Assembly (NCBI RefSeq): GCF_903181435.1
Contig: NZ_CAEUHO010000004.1
Location: forward strand, 496,001 to 560,000
Length of the DNA stretch: 64,000 nt
Reading direction: 5' to 3'
Source: Bacteroides acidifaciens
Lineage (GTDB): Bacteria > Bacteroidota > Bacteroidia > Bacteroidales > Bacteroidaceae
Each line of letters starts with the position of its first letter. Position 1 is the stretch's first letter. The notes under the pieces are model-generated. The model was not told the DNA's origin. It did no database searches and saw only the letters and a program-made list of their open reading frames with translations. Made by a program: the position numbers and the translations under genes. Positions 33,633 through 42,300 of this stretch are shown piece by piece.

Positions 33633-34625
33633 ATGCGGCATGCCTTTTTAAAAAACTTAATGATTGGCTCCGGAGTGCTTGGGTTATGGCGGGCATTTAA
33701 CAAGACTCCAAGGGTCTTGTTTTACCATGGAGTTGACACAATTATAGATTCATCAGTTCAAACATTACATCTGCAGCCGGATGTTTTTGAGGCGGAAATG
33801 CAATATTTGCGAAAGCATTATGATGTAATTTCGATGGATGAGTATTATGAAAGGTTTGTCTCTGCGGGATTTAACGGTCAAGAAGTAGTTATTACTTTTG
33901 ATGATGGGTATCGAAATAACCTGACTGTTGCTGCTCCGATTCTTTCTTCTTTGTCTTTGCCTTTTACTGTATTTGTGTCGGTGAATCATCTGGAAAAGGG
34001 GAGACGTTTTCCTACTTTCATAAACAGGGCTGTATTATTAGGTGCTCAATTAACTCACATTCAGGTTGATTGTCTTGATATTGACTGTGATTTGTCAACC
34101 GATATTGAACGGTTTACAGTTATGAACAGGATAAATAAAGCTTTAAAACATTCAGATATGGCAAAAGTTGATTTGATTTGCTCGCAGTTGGAAGCTAATC
34201 TTTCAAGCAATGTTTTGGATGAACTTTATGAGAAATATTCTTCTGATGCTCCAATGAATTGGGATGAACTTGTGAAACTTAAGCGGGATTATGACTGTAT
34301 CATAGGTTCTCATTGCTTGGACCATTTTATATGTAATTCGTTTCAGCAGGAAAGGGAAACGCGTAGGCAAATTTTTGAGAGCAGGCATATTCTCCAACAA
34401 AGAATAGGGAGTGAATGTGCTTATCTGGCTTTTCCAAATGGAAATCTGAAGCAAGGTGATATTAGTGAATCTGCCCGTGTGGCAGTAAAGGAAGCCGGGT
34501 ATAAACTTGCTTTTACTACAATGAACGAGCGTTTGCAAAGAAATAGTGACCCTTTCCTTTTGCCTCGTTGTGCTGCGCGTTTTGATTTGCCGGATTTTAA
34601 AGTGAAGCTAGCCCTTAAGCCTTAG
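33633..34625 (+). CDS. Polysaccharide deacetylase (NodB/CE4-like)
   Basis: A 330-residue protein with a NodB-homology domain. The catalytic/metal Asp motif is VVITFDDGYRNN, and the N-terminal segment has RVLFYHGVDTI. The second metal His pair is expected in IIGSHCLDHFIC, and the last motif in YLAFPNGNL. The middle (about 130-205) holds a helical insertion. It may remove N-acetyl groups from a glycan intermediate or act on the cell-envelope glycan. No cleavable signal peptide was seen, only a weakly hydrophobic start, so it is probably cytoplasmic. The 3' end overlaps the convergent GT4 gene by 11 bp. Confidence 0.85.
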   Translation: MRHAFLKNLMIGSGVLGLWRAFNKTPRVLFYHGVDTIIDSSVQTLHLQPDVFEAEMQYLRKHYDVISMDEYYERFVSAGFNGQEVVITFDDGYRNNLTVAAPILSSLSLPFTVFVSVNHLEKGRRFPTFINRAVLLGAQLTHIQVDCLDIDCDLSTDIERFTVMNRINKALKHSDMAKVDLICSQLEANLSSNVLDELYEKYSSDAPMNWDELVKLKRDYDCIIGSHCLDHFICNSFQQERETRRQIFESRHILQQRIGSECAYLAFPNGNLKQGDISESARVAVKEAGYKLAFTTMNERLQRNSDPFLLPRCAARFDLPDFKVKLALKP

Positions 34626-35757
34626 TGGCAGATAATGTTTTCTGGTATACTTGCATAATATCTTGGGCTATTGTTTCATCGGAAAAGCGTTTGATATATT
34701 CTTTCCCTTTTGTCGTCATCTTGTTGACCAGGTCGGGTGAGGTGAGTATTTTGTTGATATTTATAGCAAGCTCTTTTTCGTTATTCGGATTGATGTAAAT
34801 AGAGTCCGGACCGCCAGCTTCTTCCAGGCACGAGCCAGTAGCGGCAATAACAGGGATGTTGGAGTGTATAGCTTCTATGATTGGAATGCCAAAACCTTCA
34901 AAAAAGGAAGGATATACAAATAGCTTTGCCAATTGATAAAAAACGGGGAGTTCCTGAAAAGGAATATTGTGTAATATATGCACTCTGTGGTTAAGCTGGT
35001 GTTTGTTAATATACTCTTCAACCTCATTAGTGTATGTTGTTCTTTTCCCAATAGCGACTAACGATATGTCCTCAGGGATATAATGTAGTGCTTTCACAAC
35101 TAAAAGTAGATTTTTGCGACTTTCTATACTTCCTACGTTTAAAATATACTTGTCTGGAAGCTGATATTTTTGCCGGATTTCTTTTTTCTGTGTGCTGCTT
35201 GCCGGTTGTTCAAAAATAGGATGGCAACTTTGGTAGACAACATCGATTTTATGTGCGTCTATTCCAAAAAAAGCAATGATATCGTGTTTAGTCATTTCAC
35301 TGATAGCAATGATGCGGTTACTGTTTTGACATGCTTTTTTGAATTTGTAAGTATATATATGTCTGTCAATCCATTTGTAGAATTGTGGGTAGCGTATGAA
35401 AATTAAGTCATGTATGGTTACTATGCTTTTGGTTTTACTTTTTTTTATAGATAATGGCAGTTCATTGCTGAGTCCATGAAAGAGTGACAGTTGTTCTTCC
35501 TTTATCTGTTTGTTTATTCCCCAAATTCTCCATAATGAACGGAATCTTTTCCAAAAATAGGATGTTGGATATGTTATTTGTATGTTTTTTCTTGAAAGAA
35601 TACAGTCTAGGACTTTGTTCTCTTTTGGTTTTGGGGCGTAGATGATGTATTGATTTTCTTTGTGAAACCGGCTTAATATATCTATGATGAAACGACTGTA
35701 GTTTCCTAGCCCAGTTTTATTTTGTACTGCTCGTTTACCGTCAAAACCTATTCTCAT
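34615..35757 (-). CDS. GT4 glycosyltransferase (mannosyltransferase-like)
   Basis: A 380-residue GT-B enzyme. The N-terminus MRIGFDGKRAVQNKTGLGNY is typical of GT4 mannosyl- or rhamnosyltransferases. The donor domain has YILNVGSIESRKNL and PSFFEGFGIPIIEAIHSNIP (E-x7-E). Transcribed alone from the box at 35785. Donor unknown. Confidence 0.9.
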   Translation of the reverse strand: MRIGFDGKRAVQNKTGLGNYSRFIIDILSRFHKENQYIIYAPKPKENKVLDCILSRKNIQITYPTSYFWKRFRSLWRIWGINKQIKEEQLSLFHGLSNELPLSIKKSKTKSIVTIHDLIFIRYPQFYKWIDRHIYTYKFKKACQNSNRIIAISEMTKHDIIAFFGIDAHKIDVVYQSCHPIFEQPASSTQKKEIRQKYQLPDKYILNVGSIESRKNLLLVVKALHYIPEDISLVAIGKRTTYTNEVEEYINKHQLNHRVHILHNIPFQELPVFYQLAKLFVYPSFFEGFGIPIIEAIHSNIPVIAATGSCLEEAGGPDSIYINPNNEKELAININKILTSPDLVNKMTTKGKEYIKRFSDETIAQDIMQVYQKTLSATKA

Positions 35758-35784
35758 GTGTTGAAACCTTTTTTAATGATATGG

Positions 35785-35792
35785 CAAATGTA
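35785..35792 (-). promoter_or_regulatory. -7 box (TACATTTG) for the GT4 gene
   Basis: CAAATGTA on the plus strand, 28 bp before the ATG at 35757. Confidence 0.45.
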
Positions 35793-35835
35793 ATAAAAAT
35801 AATAAGATACCTTCTGTTTCTAAGGGGATTTTGCA

Positions 35836-35843
35836 TATCTTTG
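35836..35843 (+). promoter_or_regulatory. -7 box (TATCTTTG) for glf
   Basis: It lies 28 bp before the ATG at 35871. This supports that start over the ATG at 35781, which is upstream of the promoter. Confidence 0.5.
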
Positions 35844-35870
35844 TCAAATTATTATAAGTTGAGGCTATTT

Positions 35871-36992
35871 ATGAAACGGAAATATGACTATTTAATTGTA
35901 GGTGCTGGCTTATACGGAGCAGTGTTTGCTTATCAGATGCGTCAGGCGGGGATTTCTTGTTTGGTGATAGATAAGCGCTCTCATAAAGGAGGAAATGTTT
36001 ACTGTGAAGATATAGATAATATACGAGTTCACAAATATGGCGCTCATATTTTTCATACGGATAATCAGGGTGTTTGGGATTTTGTGAATCGTTTTGCAAA
36101 ATTTAATCGGTACACAAATTCCCCATTGGCCTATTTTAAGGGCAAATTGTATAATTTGCCTTTTAATATGAATACTTTTTCTCAACTGTGGGGAGTAAAG
36201 ACTCCTGCGGAGGCACAGGCAAAAATCGCAGAGCAACGTAAAGTTTTTGATTTTATAAAAGAGCCTCGAAATTTGGAAGAACAGGCATTAAAGCTGTGTG
36301 GAGAAGATATTTATTCTTGTTTGATAAAGGGATATACGGAGAAGCAATGGGGGCGTTCGGCTAAAGAACTTCCGGCTTTTATCATTAAAAGGATTCCTTT
36401 CCGTTTTATATATGATAATAATTATTTTAATGATGCTTATCAGGGTATTCCTATTGGCGGATATAATGTGCTTATAGATGCTTTGTTGGAAGGGATTGAT
36501 GTGCATTTGAATACAGACTATTTTAAATCTAAAGCCGAACTGGAATGTATTGCGGATAAGATTTTGTTTACTGGTTGTATTGATGAATATTTTGATTGCT
36601 GTTTGGGGAACTTGGAGTATCGCAGTTTACGTTTTGAGAATCATAGTTTGAATATCGGCAATTTTCAGGGAAATGCAGTCATTAATTATTGTGAGCGCGA
36701 AGTTCCTTATACTAGAGTGATTGAACATAAACATTTCGAATTTGGTACACAACCTACAACAGTAGTTACATATGAATTTCCGGATTCGTTTGAGATAGGA
36801 AAAGAACCTTACTATCCTGTGAATGACGAGAAAAACATGGAGTTGTATTATAAATATCAGGAGTTGGCTGTTCGGGATAGTAGTGTTTTATTTGGAGGAC
36901 GGTTAGGGAAGTATGCATATCTGGATATGGACGATACGGTGGAAGCTGCATTAAGTTTGGCGGAAAAAGAAATAGAATTAAGAAAAAAGTAA
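35871..36992 (+). CDS. glf: UDP-galactopyranose mutase
   Basis: A 373-residue flavoenzyme that interconverts UDP-galactopyranose and UDP-galactofuranose. The FAD motif is YLIVGAGLYGAVFA; other family motifs are KRSHKGGNVYCEDI, YGAHIFHTDN, GYTEKQWG and the C-terminal FGGRLGKYAYLDMD. Length is normal for the family. Followed after 1 bp by a glycosyltransferase that probably uses the product. Confidence 0.95.
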   Translation: MKRKYDYLIVGAGLYGAVFAYQMRQAGISCLVIDKRSHKGGNVYCEDIDNIRVHKYGAHIFHTDNQGVWDFVNRFAKFNRYTNSPLAYFKGKLYNLPFNMNTFSQLWGVKTPAEAQAKIAEQRKVFDFIKEPRNLEEQALKLCGEDIYSCLIKGYTEKQWGRSAKELPAFIIKRIPFRFIYDNNYFNDAYQGIPIGGYNVLIDALLEGIDVHLNTDYFKSKAELECIADKILFTGCIDEYFDCCLGNLEYRSLRFENHSLNIGNFQGNAVINYCEREVPYTRVIEHKHFEFGTQPTTVVTYEFPDSFEIGKEPYYPVNDEKNMELYYKYQELAVRDSSVLFGGRLGKYAYLDMDDTVEAALSLAEKEIELRKK

Positions 36993-36993
36993 T

Positions 36994-38025
36994 ATGAATT
37001 GTTATTTGTCACGAAATTACAGAGGACTTTCTAGCGCAGGGAATAAAGCAAAGACTGATATTGAACAGATAATGTCTGATATGTCATTTAAGAATGTCGG
37101 TTTGAAACAGACTGTTTATTCAAATAAAATGCTGTCGTTTGTCGTGACTCTTCTAGGAGTATTGAAATCTCCTTTCTGTCTGCATAAGGGAGATGTTCTG
37201 GTATTGCAGTACCCACTGAAAAAATATTATGAATTTGTCTGCAATATGGCTCATTTCAGAGGAGCTAAGGTTGTAACGATTATCCATGATTTGGGAAGCT
37301 TCCGTAGACATAAACTTACTGTTGTACGTGAGATTGAACGTTTGAATCATTCGGACTATATCATAACCCATAATGATAAAATGAAACAATGGCTTGAAGA
37401 ACAAGGTTGTAAGGCGGAATTGGGAACTCTTGAAATTTTTGATTATCTTTCAACTTCTGCTGCCAGTGTGTCTTCAGATGTGCGAAAACCTTTTAGGATC
37501 CTTTACGCGGGAGGTCTGCATCCGCGTAAAAATGCTTTTCTGTATGAAATCGGTACATATGCTGGTCCGTCATTCCGGTTCAATCTTTATGGGGCAGGCT
37601 TCGAATTGGATAAAGCGAAAGGAAAAGAACATTTTACTTATATGGGATTTGTGAAGTCCGACGAGCTGATTTCTACTGCGCAGGGAGATTTTGGCTTGGT
37701 ATGGGACGGCTCTTCTATCTCGACATGTGCAGGTGATTGGGGGGAATATCTTCAATATAATAACCCTCATAAAACATCTTTATACATTCGTTGCGGGTTG
37801 CCTGTTATTATTTGGAGTAAGGCTGCTTTAGCATCCTTTGTTCGTGAACATAAAATAGGTATATGTGTTGATTCACTGGAGGAATTGGATGTGGTTTTAT
37901 CTGATTTAACACTGCGGCAATATGCTGAAATGCAAAAAAATGTCGCAGGAATTAGCAGGAAACTTCAGGATGGAGAATATTTTTCTAGTGCGGTTATCAA
38001 AGCTATAGCTGCCTTAAGAAACTAA
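36994..38025 (+). CDS. Putative galactofuranosyltransferase
   Basis: A 343-residue GT-B-like protein that resembles the beta-1,6-galactofuranosyltransferase/Gtf3 group: an N-terminal region with DVLVLQYPLKKYYEF and VVTIIHDLGSFRR, and a C-terminal donor domain with ILYAGGLHPRKNAFLY, then SLYIRCGLPVIIWSKAAL. It starts 1 bp after glf, which is the main reason to propose galactofuranose as donor. The acceptor is unknown. Confidence 0.78.
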   Translation: MNCYLSRNYRGLSSAGNKAKTDIEQIMSDMSFKNVGLKQTVYSNKMLSFVVTLLGVLKSPFCLHKGDVLVLQYPLKKYYEFVCNMAHFRGAKVVTIIHDLGSFRRHKLTVVREIERLNHSDYIITHNDKMKQWLEEQGCKAELGTLEIFDYLSTSAASVSSDVRKPFRILYAGGLHPRKNAFLYEIGTYAGPSFRFNLYGAGFELDKAKGKEHFTYMGFVKSDELISTAQGDFGLVWDGSSISTCAGDWGEYLQYNNPHKTSLYIRCGLPVIIWSKAALASFVREHKIGICVDSLEELDVVLSDLTLRQYAEMQKNVAGISRKLQDGEYFSSAVIKAIAALRN

Positions 38026-38084
38026 AAAGGAGGAGATAAAACCTCTTTTTTGCATAAAAGATGTAAAGATGGCGCAGTATTTCG

Positions 38085-38092
38085 TACCTTTG
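38085..38092 (+). promoter_or_regulatory. -7 box (TACCTTTG) of the CDP-dideoxysugar block
   Basis: It lies 71 bp before the rfbH ATG at 38163 and probably drives rfbH, rfbF, rfbG and the genes after them, as the gaps are short. Confidence 0.5.
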
Positions 38093-38162
38093 CGCATTTA
38101 ATAATAAGTTTTGATGGTTCTATTTGTGGATTTAGAAACGAGGAATAAGGAAAAAAGTGATT

Positions 38163-39506
38163 ATGGAACAGAAAGGAAATAATTTGAAGGAACAGATACT
38201 TTCGCTTGTGAAAGAGTATTATGCTGAGACTTTTGGACAGTCTAAAGAATTTGTTCCGGGTAAAACATTTGTAAATTATGGCGGTCGTTATTTTGGCGAG
38301 GAAGAATTGGTGAATCTGGTCGACTCTTCTTTGGATTTTTGGTTGACTGCCGGTCCGTGGGCTCACCGTTTTGAAAAAAGACTGGCTGATTGGCTGGGGG
38401 TTAAATATTGTTCATTAACCAATTCTGGCTCATCTGCTAATCTGTTGGCATTTATGGCTTTAACCTCTCCCGAGCTTGGGGAGCGTTGTATAAAAAGAGG
38501 GGATGAAGTTATAACTGTGGCCTGTGGATTCCCTACTACAGTTACTCCTTGCATTCAATATGGTGCTATCCCTGTTTTTGTGGACATTACTGTTCCGGAA
38601 TATAACATCGATATAACTCAACTCGAAGCGGCATATTCAGACAAGACAAAAGCGGTAATGATTGCCCACTCTTTGGGGAATGCGTTTAATTTAGAGGCCG
38701 TGAAAGAGTTTTGCGATACTCACAATCTATGGCTAGTAGAAGATAATTGTGATGCGTTGGGTACTGAATATACTTTAAAAGGTGAAACCTGTAAAACCGG
38801 GACATTCGGGCATATTGGAACTTCCAGCTTTTATCCTCCCCATCATATGACAATGGGAGAGGGGGGGGCTGTTTACACAAACGACCTGTTGTTGCATAAG
38901 CTGATAAACTCATTTCGTGATTGGGGACGTGATTGTTGGTGCATGGGTGGAGTAGATAATACTTGTAAATCTCGTTTTAGTAAACAATATGGCGAATTGC
39001 CTCTTGGATATGATCATAAATATGTTTATTCTCATTTTGGGTATAATCTGAAAGTGACAGATATGCAGGCTGCTATTGGTTGTGCACAACTGGAGAAATT
39101 GGATCAAATAGTATCAGATCGTAGAAGAAACTTTAATTTCCTGAAAGAAAACCTGGCTGGAACAAGAGGATTGATTTTACCTGAGGCAGAAAAGAATTCC
39201 AATCCGAGTTGGTTCGGTTTCCTTATTTCTGTGAAAGAAGATGCCGGCTTTACTCGTAATGAATTATCCGAGTATTTGGAAAAGAATAAAATACAGACTC
39301 GTAATCTTTTTGCAGGTAACCTGTTGAAACATCCGGCTTTTGATGAAATGAAGAAAGCCGGTGAAGGTTATCGTGTTGTTGGTGAGTTGGTAAATACCGA
39401 CTTCGTAATGAATAATACTTTTTGGATTGGAGTTTATCCGGGAATGAAACCTGAAATGTTACAATTCATGGTGGATACGATTAAACAGTTTGTGGATTCG
39501 CATTAA
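38163..39506 (+). CDS. rfbH: CDP-4-keto-6-deoxyglucose 3-dehydrase (E1)
   Basis: A 447-residue PMP-dependent iron-sulfur enzyme that removes the C3 hydroxyl of CDP-4-keto-6-deoxyglucose. Two hallmarks of E1 are visible: the usual PLP lysine is replaced by His in SSFYPPHHMTMGEGGA, and a C-x-C-x7-C cluster occurs in DCWCMGGVDNTCK. The ATG at 38163 is preferred to a GTG two codons earlier. A run of eight G (38861-38868) lies in the codons for GEGGA. The partner reductase E3 (RfbI/AscD type) was not found nearby. First gene of rfbH-rfbF-rfbG. Confidence 0.93.
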   Translation: MEQKGNNLKEQILSLVKEYYAETFGQSKEFVPGKTFVNYGGRYFGEEELVNLVDSSLDFWLTAGPWAHRFEKRLADWLGVKYCSLTNSGSSANLLAFMALTSPELGERCIKRGDEVITVACGFPTTVTPCIQYGAIPVFVDITVPEYNIDITQLEAAYSDKTKAVMIAHSLGNAFNLEAVKEFCDTHNLWLVEDNCDALGTEYTLKGETCKTGTFGHIGTSSFYPPHHMTMGEGGAVYTNDLLLHKLINSFRDWGRDCWCMGGVDNTCKSRFSKQYGELPLGYDHKYVYSHFGYNLKVTDMQAAIGCAQLEKLDQIVSDRRRNFNFLKENLAGTRGLILPEAEKNSNPSWFGFLISVKEDAGFTRNELSEYLEKNKIQTRNLFAGNLLKHPAFDEMKKAGEGYRVVGELVNTDFVMNNTFWIGVYPGMKPEMLQFMVDTIKQFVDSH

Positions 39507-39532
39507 TATTATAACACAAAATAAATTGGATT

Positions 39533-40312
39533 ATGAAAGCTGTCATTTTAGCCGGTGGCTTTGGCTCAAGATTGAGTGAAGCTACAAATTTAATTCCAAA
39601 GCCAATGGTGGAAATAGGAGGAAAACCTATTTTATGGCATATAATGAAGACTTATAGTTATTACGGAATTAATGATTTTATTATCTGCTGTGGTTATAAA
39701 CAGTATGTCATAAAGGAATATTTTGCTAACTATTTTCGGCACAATTGCGACATGACAGTGGATTTATCTAATAATCGTGTTGAGATTTTAGATAATCATT
39801 CTGAAAACTGGCGTGTTACGATGGTGGATACCGGACTTAATACAATGACGGGTGGCAGAATAAAACGAGTCGAAAAGTATTTGGAAAATGAACCATTCTT
39901 GTTGACTTATGGTGACGGTGTGACAGATTTAAATATTGCAGATACTATAGCCGAACATGAAAAATCCGGTTGTTTGCTTTCTGTGACTGCCTATAAGCCG
40001 GGGGGGAAGTTTGGAGCATTAGAAATCGATTTGGGTACCAATAAGGTGAAGTCTTTTATGGAAAAACCGGACGGTGACCGTAATTGGATAAATGCAGGCT
40101 ATTTTGTTTGTGAATCGGAGGTGCTAAACTTTATAAAAGGTGGTGATACTACTTCTTTTGAGGGAAAACCTTTGGAGGAGATTGCTAAAGCTGGACAAAT
40201 GCATGCCTATAAACACCGAGGGTTTTGGAAACCAATGGATACCTTGAGGGATAACTCGGAATTGAATGAGATGTGGGAGCAAAATAAAGCTCCTTGGAAG
40301 GTTTGGAAATAA
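39533..40312 (+). CDS. rfbF: Glucose-1-phosphate cytidylyltransferase
   Basis: A 259-residue nucleotidyltransferase forming CDP-glucose from CTP and glucose 1-phosphate. The signature is ILAGGFGSRLSEATNLIPKP, then EIGGKPILWHIMK; the metal Asp is in LLTYGDGVTD. Length matches RfbF/AscA. It supplies the substrate of rfbG, 11 bp downstream. Confidence 0.96.
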   Translation: MKAVILAGGFGSRLSEATNLIPKPMVEIGGKPILWHIMKTYSYYGINDFIICCGYKQYVIKEYFANYFRHNCDMTVDLSNNRVEILDNHSENWRVTMVDTGLNTMTGGRIKRVEKYLENEPFLLTYGDGVTDLNIADTIAEHEKSGCLLSVTAYKPGGKFGALEIDLGTNKVKSFMEKPDGDRNWINAGYFVCESEVLNFIKGGDTTSFEGKPLEEIAKAGQMHAYKHRGFWKPMDTLRDNSELNEMWEQNKAPWKVWK

Positions 40313-40323
40313 AATAGATAAAG

Positions 40324-41397
40324 ATGGTCGATATTTTTCATAATTTTTATCGTGGAAAGAGAGTTCTGGTAACAGGGCATACAGGTTTTAAAGGATCCTG
40401 GCTTTCTATATGGTTACATGAGTTGGGCGCTGAGGTTATTGGACTAGCGTTAGAGCCAGCTTCTGAAAAGGATAATTATGTGCTTTCGGGAATTGGTACT
40501 ATGATAACCGACTTGCGTGGGGATATACGCAATGGAGATTTGCTTAAAGAAATCTTTAAAACCTATCAGCCTGATATCGTCTTTCATTTGGCCGCTCAGC
40601 CTCTTGTTAGGCTTTCTTATGAGATGCCTATCGAAACATATGAAACCAATGTGATGGGAACACTTCATATTTTAGAAGCGATTCGTGTTACGGAAAGTGT
40701 GAAAGTGGGAGTTATGATAACCACTGATAAATGTTATGAAAATGCAGAGCAGTTATGGGGATATCGCGAAAATGAACCTATGGGGGGATATGATCCTTAT
40801 TCTTCCTCAAAAGGTTGTGCTGAAATTGCGATATCTTCATGGAGACGCTCTTTCTTTAATCCTGCTGATTACAATATGCATGGTAAAGCAATCGCGAGTG
40901 TTCGTGCTGGAAATGTTATTGGAGGTGGGGATTGGGCAAAAGACCGGATAATCCCTGATTGTATAAGAGCTTTGGAGGCTAATAAGACTATTGATATTAG
41001 AAGTCCCAGGTCTATTCGTCCATGGCAACATGTTTTAGAACCATTAGGCGGCTATATGTTATTGGCGAAGAAAATGTGGGAAGCTCCTACTGAATATTGT
41101 GAAGGATGGAATTTTGGTCCGAAATTGGAATCTGTTGAAAATGTGTGGGGAATTGCCGAGCGTGTCGTAAAATATTACGGTAAGGGTGAACTTTGTGATT
41201 GTTCTGCCCCAAATAGCTTGCATGAAGCCAAATTGTTAATGCTTGATATTTCAAAGGTTTACTTTAGGCTAGGATGGCAACCCAGACTTAATTTGGAACA
41301 AACTATTCAAATGACAGTAGAGTGGTACAAAAGGTATAATAATGAGACTGTTTATGATTTGTGTGTAGAACAAATCAATAAATATATAAATGAATGA
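40324..41397 (+). CDS. rfbG: CDP-glucose 4,6-dehydratase
   Basis: A 357-residue extended SDR making CDP-4-keto-6-deoxyglucose. The NAD motif is GHTGFKGSWLSIWL (typical of RfbG rather than RmlB). The catalytic triad is in ITTDKCYEN and YDPYSSSKGCAE. It supplies rfbH. The next reductase-like gene begins 10 bp after the stop. Confidence 0.96.
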   Translation: MVDIFHNFYRGKRVLVTGHTGFKGSWLSIWLHELGAEVIGLALEPASEKDNYVLSGIGTMITDLRGDIRNGDLLKEIFKTYQPDIVFHLAAQPLVRLSYEMPIETYETNVMGTLHILEAIRVTESVKVGVMITTDKCYENAEQLWGYRENEPMGGYDPYSSSKGCAEIAISSWRRSFFNPADYNMHGKAIASVRAGNVIGGGDWAKDRIIPDCIRALEANKTIDIRSPRSIRPWQHVLEPLGGYMLLAKKMWEAPTEYCEGWNFGPKLESVENVWGIAERVVKYYGKGELCDCSAPNSLHEAKLLMLDISKVYFRLGWQPRLNLEQTIQMTVEWYKRYNNETVYDLCVEQINKYINE

Positions 41398-41407
41398 AAT
41401 ATAATTG

Positions 41408-42298
41408 ATGGGAAGTAAAACGATACTTTTAACGGGTGGTAGCGGTTTCATTGGGCGTAATATACATGAGAGCTTTCTGGTTGATAAATATAATCTATTA
41501 TCTCCTTCAAGTTTGGAATTGAATGTAGCGGACGCAGAGAGTGTTGCTGATTATTTGCATAAACATACAGTTGATATTGTTATACATGCGGCAGTGAAAC
41601 CAAGTCATAGAAATGCAAAGGATTTTTCAAATATATTTTATGTTAACACCCGTATGTTTTTTAATTTAGAGAGATATAAGGAGTGTTTTGAAAAAATATT
41701 AGTAATAGGTTCTGGGGCGATATATGATAATCGTAATTATCAGCCTAAAATGAAAGAGGATTCATGGATGAATCATATACCAGTAGATGAGCATGGGTAT
41801 TGTAAGTATGTATGTGAGAAAGTTATTGCTCATAGCTCTAATATTTATGATTTACGTGTGTTTGGTATTTTTGGCAAATATGAAGACTATGCTATCCGTT
41901 TTATTTCAAATGCTATTTGTAAAGTATTATTTGGTCTGCCAATTTCGATTAAACAGAATCGTAAGTTTGATTATTTATATGTAAATGATTTTATGCCTAT
42001 ATTAGATTGGTTTGTGCAGAATGAACCTAAATATAAAGCTTATAATATTACTCCAGATTCTTCAATCTCATTATATGACTTAGCGGTAATTGTACGTGAG
42101 GTAGCGGGAAAACCTTTACATCCAATTGTTGTATCTCAAGAAGGGATGGGGTTAGAATATAGTGGGGATAACTCTCGTTTGAAGAGTGAACTTGCCCTTA
42201 ACTTAACGCCTTTGGCATTGGCTATTCGTGATTTATATATATGGTATTCAGGTAATAAAGAACAATTAGATAGAAACCTCTTGTTGATTGATAAATAA
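41408..42298 (+). CDS. SDR reductase/epimerase of the CDP-dideoxysugar pathway
   Basis: A 296-residue extended SDR. The NAD motif is LLTGGSGFIGRNIH; the catalytic motif is probably YVCEK (Tyr and Lys) after GSGAIYDN. By size and place after rfbG it corresponds to RfbJ/RfbS (CDP-abequose/paratose synthase) or to YerF, the reductase of CDP-yersiniose synthesis. Which one depends on the thiamine enzyme at 47059. The ATG at 41408 is used; a TTG just before it is unlikely. Confidence 0.75.
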   Translation: MGSKTILLTGGSGFIGRNIHESFLVDKYNLLSPSSLELNVADAESVADYLHKHTVDIVIHAAVKPSHRNAKDFSNIFYVNTRMFFNLERYKECFEKILVIGSGAIYDNRNYQPKMKEDSWMNHIPVDEHGYCKYVCEKVIAHSSNIYDLRVFGIFGKYEDYAIRFISNAICKVLFGLPISIKQNRKFDYLYVNDFMPILDWFVQNEPKYKAYNITPDSSISLYDLAVIVREVAGKPLHPIVVSQEGMGLEYSGDNSRLKSELALNLTPLALAIRDLYIWYSGNKEQLDRNLLLIDK

Positions 42299-42300
42299 AA

